Source: Flavobacteriia bacterium | GTDB taxonomy: Bacteria; Bacteroidota; Bacteroidia; Flavobacteriales_D; Crocinitomicaceae | Direction: 5' to 3' | Assembly (NCBI GenBank): GCA_016178305.1 | Contig: JACOTM010000030.1 | Coordinates: 1 to 64,000, forward strand | DNA: 64,000 nucleotides | Part shown: positions 50,061-59,132 of the stretch, one piece after another | Position numbering within the stretch: position 1 is the stretch's first letter | Layout: each line of letters starts with the position of its first letter | Notes under the pieces: generated by a model | What the model saw: only the letters and a program-made list of their open reading frames with translations | What the model was told of the DNA's origin: nothing | The model's database searches: none | Position numbers and translations under genes: made by a program

Positions 50061-51145
50061 AACTTAAAAAAAAATTAAGAATGATCAAAAACGTTTTCCG
50101 AAAATTACATTTATTCATTGGTTTACTCAGTGGTTTTGTCCTTTTTATTGTTGCAACTTCTGGATGTATTATTGCTTTTGAAGAAGAAATTACAGAGTTT
50201 ATATATCATGACTCCATATTTATAAAAAAATCAAGTAATGTAAAAAAACCTTTGGATAAATTAATAAAAAACGCTACAAATAAAATTGACATTAAAAGCT
50301 TTAAAATATTTAAAGAATCAGATAAAAGTATTGAAGTTTTAACAAATCAACGCGATGTCTATTATTTAAATCCATATTCAGGCTATTTAACCAAAGCATA
50401 TAATAAAGAAACTGATTTTTTTGGTACAGTAGAAAAAATTCATCGAAATTTATATCTTAATGAAACTGGGAGTCAAATAACTGGGATTTCAGCTTTATGT
50501 TGTCTATTGATGTTAATCTCAGGTATTATTATCTGGTGGCCAAAAAATAAACATCTCATTAAAAGCAAATTAACTATCATGCGAAAAGTTAATTGGCGAA
50601 AAACAAATTATGATTTACATAACGTCTTAGGTTTTTATGCTAGTATTGTCATACTATTTACCGTTTTATCTGGATTAATTTGGTCATACGAATGGGCTGA
50701 AAATATTTTGTATTGGGCCACAAATTCCAAACAAGAAAAGCGAATAGAATTCGAATCAGATAATGAAAATCAAATACAAACCAATCAGATATATTTCTCG
50801 ATTTATCAACAAGCAAATAAACGATTCCCTAAAAATAATGAATGTATTATCATAATGCCCGAAACCAAAAAAGATGCAATACGCGTATCCTTACGTTATC
50901 CGAATACGAATTTTTTTAGGAAGCAAGACAATATTTCTTTTAATCAATTTTCTGGAAATAGATTAGGAGAAAACAAATTTGATGATTTGTCATTAGGAGA
51001 TAAATTTCGAATGTCAAATATCAATTATCATACGGGTAAAATTTTTGGTTTTATTGGGCAAATAATTATCTTTTTAGCCAGTCTAATTATAGCAAGCTTA
51101 CCCATTACAGGTTTTCTTATTTGGCGTAATAAACGTAAAACCTAA
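50045..51145 (+). CDS. PepSY-associated TM helix domain protein; start may be the internal MIKNVF at 50081
   Basis: RKLHLFIGLLSGFVLFIVATSGCIIAFEEE; YDLHNVLGFYASIVILFTVLSGLIWSYEW; four TMs. Confidence 0.88.
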   Translation: MYFTPKLKKKLRMIKNVFRKLHLFIGLLSGFVLFIVATSGCIIAFEEEITEFIYHDSIFIKKSSNVKKPLDKLIKNATNKIDIKSFKIFKESDKSIEVLTNQRDVYYLNPYSGYLTKAYNKETDFFGTVEKIHRNLYLNETGSQITGISALCCLLMLISGIIIWWPKNKHLIKSKLTIMRKVNWRKTNYDLHNVLGFYASIVILFTVLSGLIWSYEWAENILYWATNSKQEKRIEFESDNENQIQTNQIYFSIYQQANKRFPKNNECIIIMPETKKDAIRVSLRYPNTNFFRKQDNISFNQFSGNRLGENKFDDLSLGDKFRMSNINYHTGKIFGFIGQIIIFLASLIIASLPITGFLIWRNKRKT

Positions 51146-51219
51146 GGTTGATAAATAACAAGTTTTTATATAATAAATTTAGAAAGAGTTTCATAGATAG
51201 TTACTAAAATCTTTCCCTC

Positions 51220-52245
51220 TTAATGCCGCTTCTTTGTTAAGAAATTATTTAAATTTGTGTAAGTTAATGAGATTTCAAATGATCCTCCACCATACGCTCT
51301 TCTTAATTGTGATATTGTAACATCATACGAAAGTCCTAATCTAAAACTTTTAACATCTACCATGAAAGAAGGTATAATTGCATCTTTTACACGCATATAT
51401 AAACCAAAACCAAAAAAAGCATCTTGATTAAAGCCTGTAATTTTTGTTCCATTTTTAAATCTATATTTAAACATTGATCCCAAAATAGTTTGGTAATGTC
51501 CCCCTTGAATAAATTGTAAAAAACTTGCATCAACTGACCATTTTGTTTCTAAAATATCCTTAATTATAGATCCATGTAAAACAAATTTTCGATGAAGAAA
51601 ATCGCTCGTACTCACTACATATTGTAATTTCGGAGTATTAATGTGAAATACCGAAAAACCTAATTGAATTTTTGATTCATTATGCCTTGCAAAAGTCGTT
51701 TTTTTACTATCATAAACATAATAAATTCCACTGCTTATATCTGCGTATTTAAATGAGTTTAAATTGTTTACTTCACCTGAATTAATTGTTGGATCAAAAA
51801 TTTCTCCATTCCATTGATTTTCAAATGTTAAATTTGATATATCTCCTTTTCGGCTCCCAAAACCACCTTGTAATCCAACAGAAAGAATATGCCCTTTGCT
51901 GAGTGGTAATATTCCATTCAAAGTTAAAGATCCATTTTGTGAACCAAATTTACTATCGCCACCCATATCGTTGTTGAATTGAAACCCAACACCTAAATGT
52001 GCTTTGTCATTATAAGTTGATTTAAAAAAATTGGCATCCGCTGAAAAATTTGTTGTCATATATTGAGTAGTTGCTCCCATCCATTGGTTACGCTGATTCA
52101 AATTAACCCTTTCCCAGCCATCAAATACGCCCGCACATCCTGGATTTATTAACAAAGGACTTTGAGATGTTTGTGAAAAATGAATATCTTGTGAATGAAC
52201 TACAAGCACATTCACGAATATCAATATGAAGTATAAATTTTTCAT
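51220..52245 (-). CDS. PorP/SprF family type IX secretion membrane protein
   Basis: HFSQTSQSPLLINPGCAGVFDGWERVNLNQRNQWMG is the family signature. Confidence 0.93.
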   Translation of the reverse strand: MKNLYFILIFVNVLVVHSQDIHFSQTSQSPLLINPGCAGVFDGWERVNLNQRNQWMGATTQYMTTNFSADANFFKSTYNDKAHLGVGFQFNNDMGGDSKFGSQNGSLTLNGILPLSKGHILSVGLQGGFGSRKGDISNLTFENQWNGEIFDPTINSGEVNNLNSFKYADISSGIYYVYDSKKTTFARHNESKIQLGFSVFHINTPKLQYVVSTSDFLHRKFVLHGSIIKDILETKWSVDASFLQFIQGGHYQTILGSMFKYRFKNGTKITGFNQDAFFGFGLYMRVKDAIIPSFMVDVKSFRLGLSYDVTISQLRRAYGGGSFEISLTYTNLNNFLTKKRH

Positions 52246-55245
52246 CTATCGAATTAATGTTATATTACCTGATTTTTGTTCTGTTTTACCATCATTATAG
52301 GTAATGTCAATAAAAAAGGCATAAGCACCTGTACTCAATGGTTTTCCATGCATGGTTCCATCCCATGTAAATTTAGCATCTGTTGTTTGAACTAATTTAT
52401 TTCCCCATCTATCATAGATAAATAAAGTAAATGAATTTACATCTGTACCAACGATTAATCTTAATAACTCATTTTTACCATCACCATTTGGTGAAAAACC
52501 AGTTGGTATATTCACTCCATGTATTTCTTTACATTCTGGTGTGTTATTGAACGGATCACAATGATCTAATGGATTTGTCACTGCATTTGGTGAAATTAAC
52601 GTTGAAGGATCATCAACATTGTTCACTTCTTCTCCATCTGTTAATCCATCATCATCGGAATCTGGATCGTTTGGATTTGTTCCTAAAATATTTTCTTGAC
52701 TATTTGAAATTCCATCATTATCATCATCACAAAATAATGGATCACAAGGATCATTTGGATTTGATGTTGATGAAGGTACCACTGTTGTGCTTGGATCATC
52801 AATTCCATTAATTTCTTCTCCATCTGTGTACCCATCTCCATCTGTGTCAGGGTTGGCAGGATTGGTTCCATTTGATGTTTCTTGCGCATTTGTCACCCCG
52901 TCATGATCAGGATCACATGTCGGACCTGTTGTAAATGGATCACAACCATCCATCGGATCAGAAGTTCCTGTTGGAGAAAGTGGTGTCGTTGGATCATCAA
53001 TTCCTGATGTTTCTTCATCATCTGTTAAACCATCGTCATCTAAATCACCATCATTTATTAAAAAATATGCTACAATAGTTTGATTTTGAGTGATGTTTAT
53101 ACCATTTGTATCTTCATTATCTCCATTTGTCATCGGCCCTGTAACGTATCCCCAATGATCAAATACATATCCTACATTCGCTTTAGCTGTAAGTAACGTT
53201 TCAATCCCACCATAATATTGAGTAGTCCATGGATAAGAAGGAGCTGTTTGAGAATTTACTTTGATTGTACCTGAATTGGCCGGTGAAACATCAAAAATAA
53301 CATCATAAGGACCTGTTAAATCATAACATCCAACCATTCCTGTTTGTAATGCTGTACACCTTGTATTGATAAACGTTTTTAAAGCTTGTACATTTGTTTG
53401 CCATTCACTATAAGTTCCTCCCCATTTGTTAATTTGCCCTTGCATTTCGGGTTGAATTTCATTAATCATACTATCTAACAATGGGATCATATAGTCACAA
53501 CTTAAAAAAGTATTCATTAAATCGGCATATCGACTAATATAATATTGTTTAACTTCTGGATTTTCATTGATTAACTTTTGTAAAATCTCGGTATGTCCCT
53601 GACCTCCAGGATCAGGTAAGTTTTCAACATTGCATGGATCTGCTGCTGGCGAATTATCTGGAATTCCGGTATAATTGATATAGTGACCAAAAGTTGCATC
53701 CATGTCCCATAAGGTATAATTCCATTTTTTATTATTTCCCGCTGGATCTAAACCTCTATACCATGCTGTATTCCAATTTAACCAATCTTGAGTAACGACA
53801 TAAGAATTATATACAAAATAATCTACCAAAGAATGCCAACTCAATAGACTATCAACATAATGAAAATTAGCCGCATTTCCCATATTGTTAGATTGAACAT
53901 AGGCTTTCAAACTATTCCAAGCAGGAATACCATTTGGAGCACCATATTCTTCCCAAGTACTCCCCCAAGTTTTTAAATACTGTAAATTAAATTTATCTTG
54001 ATTGAAATAATAATCTGTATAATCAGCATCATCTGCTTTTTCTCTTATTTCATATACACCCCAATATTGACCATTTAAATAAACAATACAAGGTCTCCAA
54101 GTTCTCTCATCTAATTTTAATCCTGCTCTAATAGACAATGTATGTACAAATGCATCGCGAATATGAGCTCCTCCAGTTTCAAAAGGATAATTATCATTTG
54201 CTGCTGGCTTTAGAATAACCCGTTGAAATTTATCTCTAGTTTTTTCTGGAAAAATTTGATGCGATATATTATCATTATAGCCAAATTGATCTCGCATAAT
54301 AAAATCAAAACCTCGTTGTGGATATGCCCATGAATCATTGCCATGTTTATTAAAATCTCCTTCTCCTTCATCAATAAACGAATTGTCTTCCTCAAATAAT
54401 TCAAACGCTCCAATTTGGCTTCCTGACCACCCATTTCCATTAGCAACTAAATCAAACACTTCATTGCTGCAAACCGAAACTACTGGCATTGAATGATCTA
54501 CATTAATAAAATAGGTGTTCGTTTCTGTAAAACTAGGCTGATTTGTACTAAATGCTGCTGCTCTAACAATTGTAGTGGTTGCTATTGTAATTGGTACTGA
54601 ATAAATTGCTGATGATGCCGAAACGTTTGAACCATCCAAAGTATAACGGATTGTAGCGGTAGGATCTGAGCATGAAATTGAAACCGTTTGGGTAGAAGTA
54701 TAAAAACCAGCGTTTACATTCATTAAAGGTTTAGGAGTATAAAAATTAATCCCTCCCGAATTTGCTGAATTTGGTGTCGGATTCATAAATAATTTCCAAA
54801 TTGAAGCACCATTTGTTTGACGACCAACTGAATGATCTGATTTCGTCATGTGAATAATCTTTAACGAATCTACAACTGTTGTTCCATTTGGATTTGTTAA
54901 TATTATCCAATCACCTGATGTCTGTGTTAAAGTAAAATTAGGATGTAATTGCGACCCATTAACGGTATTTCTCCCTGAACAAAACACCATTGTATATCCA
55001 TTCGCAGGAATTGAACCAGATGGAATCTGCCATTTAGTTAAATTACTTGATTTATCCGAAAGATAATAACCTGTTAAATTAAATGCCGATCCAGTTGGAT
55101 TATACAATTCAACCCAATCTTCGTTATTTCCGTATGCATCTGTTAGTCCATTGATATTTGAACATGAATATTCATTCACAAAAACTTGACTTTGAGCCAA
55201 GATTGAAAATAATATGCAAGCAATAGCTGTAATTAGTGTCTTCAT
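52246..55245 (-). CDS. CotH kinase-like secreted protein: lamin-tail domain, CotH, thrombospondin type 3 repeats, gliding-motility C-terminal domain (T9SS type B)
   Basis: VFVNEYSCSNINGLTDAYGNNEDWVELYN; RDAFVHTLSIRAGL...WDMDATFG; DDDNDGISNSQENILGTNPNDPDSDDDGLTDGEE; IPTGFSPNGDGKNELL...LFIYDRWGNKL. Confidence 0.9.
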   Translation of the reverse strand: MKTLITAIACILFSILAQSQVFVNEYSCSNINGLTDAYGNNEDWVELYNPTGSAFNLTGYYLSDKSSNLTKWQIPSGSIPANGYTMVFCSGRNTVNGSQLHPNFTLTQTSGDWIILTNPNGTTVVDSLKIIHMTKSDHSVGRQTNGASIWKLFMNPTPNSANSGGINFYTPKPLMNVNAGFYTSTQTVSISCSDPTATIRYTLDGSNVSASSAIYSVPITIATTTIVRAAAFSTNQPSFTETNTYFINVDHSMPVVSVCSNEVFDLVANGNGWSGSQIGAFELFEEDNSFIDEGEGDFNKHGNDSWAYPQRGFDFIMRDQFGYNDNISHQIFPEKTRDKFQRVILKPAANDNYPFETGGAHIRDAFVHTLSIRAGLKLDERTWRPCIVYLNGQYWGVYEIREKADDADYTDYYFNQDKFNLQYLKTWGSTWEEYGAPNGIPAWNSLKAYVQSNNMGNAANFHYVDSLLSWHSLVDYFVYNSYVVTQDWLNWNTAWYRGLDPAGNNKKWNYTLWDMDATFGHYINYTGIPDNSPAADPCNVENLPDPGGQGHTEILQKLINENPEVKQYYISRYADLMNTFLSCDYMIPLLDSMINEIQPEMQGQINKWGGTYSEWQTNVQALKTFINTRCTALQTGMVGCYDLTGPYDVIFDVSPANSGTIKVNSQTAPSYPWTTQYYGGIETLLTAKANVGYVFDHWGYVTGPMTNGDNEDTNGINITQNQTIVAYFLINDGDLDDDGLTDDEETSGIDDPTTPLSPTGTSDPMDGCDPFTTGPTCDPDHDGVTNAQETSNGTNPANPDTDGDGYTDGEEINGIDDPSTTVVPSSTSNPNDPCDPLFCDDDNDGISNSQENILGTNPNDPDSDDDGLTDGEEVNNVDDPSTLISPNAVTNPLDHCDPFNNTPECKEIHGVNIPTGFSPNGDGKNELLRLIVGTDVNSFTLFIYDRWGNKLVQTTDAKFTWDGTMHGKPLSTGAYAFFIDITYNDGKTEQKSGNITLIR

Positions 55246-55450
55246 AGTTTCTAGTAACTTTCAATATTAATCAATATTATTGAATAAAGTATATCAATTA
55301 ACTCAATTGTTAATACACTTAAAATGAATAAATAGTTGCTTTAAGTATTTAATTTTTAATCTTTTTTGATAAATGTCAATTATTTTTATTGCCTAAAATG
55401 TAAAATCTTCACTTTATTATTTCATATTTGTGAAAACTAAATGTAACATG

Positions 55451-55849
55451 ATGAAATATTTAATAGCATTTTTAACTATTTTAAGCTTAAATTCTTGTAA
55501 AAAAGTAGAAGGGCCAGGAGGAACATCAACAATTAAAGGAAAAATTACTATCAATAATTACAATTCTCAAGGTACAGTTTTAGAAGGAACTTATGCTGGA
55601 GCTGATCAAGATATATACATTATATACGGTGATAAAGATTCAACTTTTGATAACGATGTAAAATCAAGTATTGATGGCACATTTGAATTCCCCTTTTTAG
55701 AAAATGGAAAGTATGCTATCTATGTTTATGAAGATGTTTTACCAATTGTCGTTGGAGGAAATACGAAAAAAGCAGTATTAGTCTCCACAGAAATTATGAA
55801 ACGTAAATCAACAATTGATTTAGGTGAAATAATCATCAAGAAAAAATAA
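55451..55849 (+). CDS. Hypothetical lipoprotein
   Basis: MKYLIAFLTILSLNSCKK lipobox; ORF-track GTG start at 55430 overlaps a TATTTG promoter-like element, so ATG at 55451 preferred. Confidence 0.65.
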   Translation: MKYLIAFLTILSLNSCKKVEGPGGTSTIKGKITINNYNSQGTVLEGTYAGADQDIYIIYGDKDSTFDNDVKSSIDGTFEFPFLENGKYAIYVYEDVLPIVVGGNTKKAVLVSTEIMKRKSTIDLGEIIIKKK

Positions 55850-55850
55850 C

Positions 55851-56543
55851 ATGCGCAAATTTCTAATATTATTTGTAATTATCTCTTTTTCAAGTCAAGC
55901 CCAATTGACAAATGAATGCTGGACAGCTATAGGCATAAAAAGAAAAATAAATTCAAATTCAGAACTGAGTATTGATATCAACACAAGATCTTATTCTTAT
56001 TCTTTTCAATTGATTTATCCCGAAATTACTTACAAATATAAATTTACAAATTGGTTCAAACCTTCCATCGATTATCGCTTATTAGACCAACGAAATAAAT
56101 GGGGAAATTTTCATTTATCAAACCGATTAAATTTCAATTTAGATTTTGAAAAAACATTCAAAAAAAAATTTATAATTGGCTTTCGAATTCGGTATCAATC
56201 ATCATTTTCAAGGACTGTCATTTTAAATAATTACAATCCAGATTTTGACCCTACTATCCGATTAAAACCAGCATTTCAATGGATGCCTAAAAAAAGTAAA
56301 ATGACTTTTAACAGCGCTGTTGAATTTTTCTATAATCCACAAAATGTTATTGGTGGACATCAATTTACTAAAATTCGAGCTTCTGCTGGTACAGATATAA
56401 ATTTAAAAGGTCCAAACAGTATCAGTATTAAATATTTATACGGAAAAAACATTAACGATACCAAATATAAATCTCAACATATTCTTTCAATTACCTATAC
56501 TTTTGATTGGAAGAAAAAAAAGGAAGAATTAAAAAATAATTAA
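55851..56543 (+). CDS. DUF2490-like outer membrane protein
   Basis: WTAIGIKRKINSNSELSIDINTRSY...PEITYKYKFTNWFKPSIDYRL... Confidence 0.75.
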   Translation: MRKFLILFVIISFSSQAQLTNECWTAIGIKRKINSNSELSIDINTRSYSYSFQLIYPEITYKYKFTNWFKPSIDYRLLDQRNKWGNFHLSNRLNFNLDFEKTFKKKFIIGFRIRYQSSFSRTVILNNYNPDFDPTIRLKPAFQWMPKKSKMTFNSAVEFFYNPQNVIGGHQFTKIRASAGTDINLKGPNSISIKYLYGKNINDTKYKSQHILSITYTFDWKKKKEELKNN

Positions 56544-56632
56544 ACTCACCCAACCATTTGAAAATTAATACGTCATATAGATATGTTGGTTAAAACGTTT
56601 TCCAACATCTGGTTTAAGTTTTCTTGCAGATT

Positions 56633-56700
56633 CCTGAAAAGAGGTCCATTTCTCTTACAAAACAAATTTATTTGTTTTTGGACTCTTTTCAGGTTTTTTT
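56633..56700 (+). terminator. Long-stem terminator-like hairpin with T tract
   Basis: CCTGAAAAGAGGTCCA ... TGGACTCTTTTCAGGTTTTTTT. Confidence 0.65.
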
Positions 56701-56709
56701 ATGTAAAAA

Positions 56710-56741
56710 AATGAGGCTAACAAAGTCAACCTCATTCCCTT
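56710..56741. terminator. Second terminator-like hairpin
   Basis: AATGAGG ... CCTCATT with flanking A and T runs. Confidence 0.55.
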
Positions 56742-56769
56742 TTTATCACGAATTAAAATATCATTTCAA

Positions 56770-57045
56770 TTAATAACCTCAGTTCAATTAATATTTTACA
56801 CTCATATTTTAATTAAATTTGAAAGGACAAGGCTTGTTTTCACAGGTTTAGCGGTCTAAATCAAGAAGACACAGCGAAGGCTTTTCGAATTTAATTGAAA
56901 AGCATTTTGTACATTTCACCTATAAAAGTGATTTACTTCCCAAAAGCCTCTTGAAATAGCCCGCTATTCCTTCTAGTCTTTTAGTCGTAACTCCCTATTT
57001 ATAGGCGATCTGATTGCAAAATATTAATCGAACTGAGGTTAATAA
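56770..57045. mobile_element. MITE-like nonautonomous element (~276 bp) with 28-bp terminal inverted repeats
   Basis: Left TTAATAACCTCAGTTCAATTAATATTTT (56770-56797); right AAAATATTAATCGAACTGAGGTTAATAA (57018-57045), its near-perfect inverse complement; TAATA on both sides of the ACCTCAG core; no long ORF inside. Confidence 0.7.
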
Positions 57046-58940
57046 GCTCTTTCGTTTTTACCTTCGACCCAATTCATAAATGCTTTATTTACAACTTTAT
57101 TTCCACCAGCTGTAGGATAATTTCCTGTAAAATACCAATCACCTAAATTATCAGGACATGAGACATGTAAATTTTCAACTGTTTGATAAATAATCTCTAC
57201 TTCTGCCTTAATATTTTTCGGAGTTAATAATTCAGATATTTTCAAAGAAACTTGTTCCGGCGTAAAAGCATCGTAAATTTCTTTTACATAATTCTGAATT
57301 TGTTCTTTTGGTAAATGCTCTTGCTCTTTACATTTTTTGTAAACATCTTGGATTACTTGCTCTTTACCATTATCTTTCAATAATTGAATCGCTGCTTCAA
57401 AAGCTATAAAATCACCCATTTTTGCCATATCGATTCCGTAACAATCTGGATAACGAATCTGTGGTGCTGAAGAAACTACAACTATTTTTTTAGGATCTAA
57501 ACGATCTAATATACGTAATATACTTTGTTTAAGGGTAGTTCCACGAACAATGCTGTCATCTATAACAACTAAATTATCTTTTCCCTGAACAACACTTCCA
57601 TACGTAATATCATAAACATGCGCAACCAAATCATCACGTGAATCATCTTGTGTAATAAAGGTTCTTAATTTAGCATCTTTTATTGCTATTTTTTCAATTC
57701 GAGCACGCTGATAAATTATTTTATGTAAATCATCTGGAGAAGGATTTGCTCCTAAATTGATAATCGCCTTGTATTTTTCATCATTTAAATAATCTTCCAG
57801 CCCTTTAATTAATCCATAAAATGAAACTTCAGCTGTATTTGGAATAAATGAAAAAACTGCATTATTTAAATCATTATCAATTGCTTTCAAAACTTGAGGT
57901 ACTACCGCTGCTCCCAATTTTTTACGTTCATCATAAATTTCAATATCATTTCCTCTAGAAAAATAGATACGTTCAAAAGAACACGCCTTTTTCTCTAACG
58001 GCTCATTAATCAACTTTTCCGAAACAGTGCCATCTTTTTTGATTATTAATGCATGTCCTGGTTGAATTTCTTTAATTACATCTGCCTTCAAATTAAAAGC
58101 AGTTTGAATAACTGGTCTTTCAGAAGCAACAACACAAACCTCATCATTTTCAAACCAATAAGCAGGTCTAATTCCAGCTGGATCTCTCAATACAAATGCA
58201 TCTCCATGACCAAATAAACCAGCCATTGCATAACCTCCATCCCAAACATTTGAAGCTCTTTTTAAGATTTTTTCAATATTTAAGTTTTGAGCAATGTAAT
58301 CATAGATTTCTTTTTTAGACAATCCTTTTTCTTTCAATTCAGCTACGATTGCATCGTTTTCCAAATCCAAGAAATGTCCTATTTTTTCTAATACCGTAAC
58401 CGTATCTGATTTTTCTTTAGGATGTTGGCCAACTTCTACCAATACATCAAAAAGCTCATCTACATTTGTTAAATTAAAATTCCCTGCAACAACTAAATTT
58501 CTGGTAATCCAATTATTTTGTCTTAAAAAAGGATGACAACTTTCTATTGAATTTCTTCCAAAAGTGCCATATCTCAAATGTCCTAAAAACAATTCACCTG
58601 TAAATCCTGCATTTTTTTTCAAATACGCTACATCTTTTAACAAGCTTGGATTTTCTTCTTCAATTTGGTGAAAGCGTTCATTGATATGATCAAAAATATC
58701 TTGAATTGGTTTACTATCAATGGAACGTTGACGCGAAATATACCTTTCTCCGGGTTGCATATCAAACTTAATGTTGGCAACTCCTGCCCCATCTTGTCCA
58801 CGGTTATGCTGTTTCTCCATTAATAAATGAAGTTTTTGCAAGCCGTAAAATGCTGTACCGTATTTATCTAGGTAAAATTGTAAAGGTTTTTTTAATCTTA
58901 AAAGTGCTATTCCACACTCATGTTGTATCGCGTCGCTCAT
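57039..58940 (-). CDS. purF: Amidophosphoribosyltransferase (class II glutamine amidotransferase + PRTase)
   Basis: ECGIALLR, MEKQHNRGQDGAGVAN, LGHLRYGTFG, VVIDDSIVRGTTLKQSI. Confidence 0.9.
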   Translation of the reverse strand: MSDAIQHECGIALLRLKKPLQFYLDKYGTAFYGLQKLHLLMEKQHNRGQDGAGVANIKFDMQPGERYISRQRSIDSKPIQDIFDHINERFHQIEEENPSLLKDVAYLKKNAGFTGELFLGHLRYGTFGRNSIESCHPFLRQNNWITRNLVVAGNFNLTNVDELFDVLVEVGQHPKEKSDTVTVLEKIGHFLDLENDAIVAELKEKGLSKKEIYDYIAQNLNIEKILKRASNVWDGGYAMAGLFGHGDAFVLRDPAGIRPAYWFENDEVCVVASERPVIQTAFNLKADVIKEIQPGHALIIKKDGTVSEKLINEPLEKKACSFERIYFSRGNDIEIYDERKKLGAAVVPQVLKAIDNDLNNAVFSFIPNTAEVSFYGLIKGLEDYLNDEKYKAIINLGANPSPDDLHKIIYQRARIEKIAIKDAKLRTFITQDDSRDDLVAHVYDITYGSVVQGKDNLVVIDDSIVRGTTLKQSILRILDRLDPKKIVVVSSAPQIRYPDCYGIDMAKMGDFIAFEAAIQLLKDNGKEQVIQDVYKKCKEQEHLPKEQIQNYVKEIYDAFTPEQVSLKISELLTPKNIKAEVEIIYQTVENLHVSCPDNLGDWYFTGNYPTAGGNKVVNKAFMNWVEGKNERAY

Positions 58941-59094
58941 TACTAATTGGATGAAATCTTGTGCAAATTTAATGTTTTTAAATTAAACCTTTTTATTAAA
59001 AAATCGTTCTAGTAATTAAAGTTTGTAAAAAGCAACTTTTAATATTGGAATACGTTAATAAATTAATGGCATAATTCACTCATTTAAAGTGTTT

Positions 59095-59127
59095 TTTGAA
59101 AAGTTTTAAGTTTAATTTGTATATTTG
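59095..59127 (+). promoter_or_regulatory. Bacteroidota-type promoter (TTTG - 21 nt - TATATTTG)
   Basis: TTTG at 59095-59098, TATATTTG at 59120-59127; ATG at 59133. Confidence 0.5.
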
Positions 59128-59132
59128 AAATC

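Noticed and set aside
51150-51165. CCTAAGGTTGATAAAT as a possible second end for the solo TIR
   Set aside because: Only a weak match to CTGAGGTTAATAA and overlaps the coding end of the PepSY gene; likely chance.
52569-52889. Low-complexity H/L- and M/Q-rich ORFs within the CotH-like gene
   Set aside because: Frame shadows of the thrombospondin type 3 repeat coding sequence.
52560-53050. Regularly recurring GGATCATC/CCATCTG-like DNA motifs considered as a CRISPR or tandem array
   Set aside because: Explained by codon repetition of Asp/Gly/Asn-rich calcium-binding repeats; no uniform repeat-spacer structure.
55261-55290. TTCAATATTAATCAATATTATTGAA palindrome upstream of the CotH-like gene
   Set aside because: Pure A/T-biased inverted repeat of the sort expected by chance in this composition.
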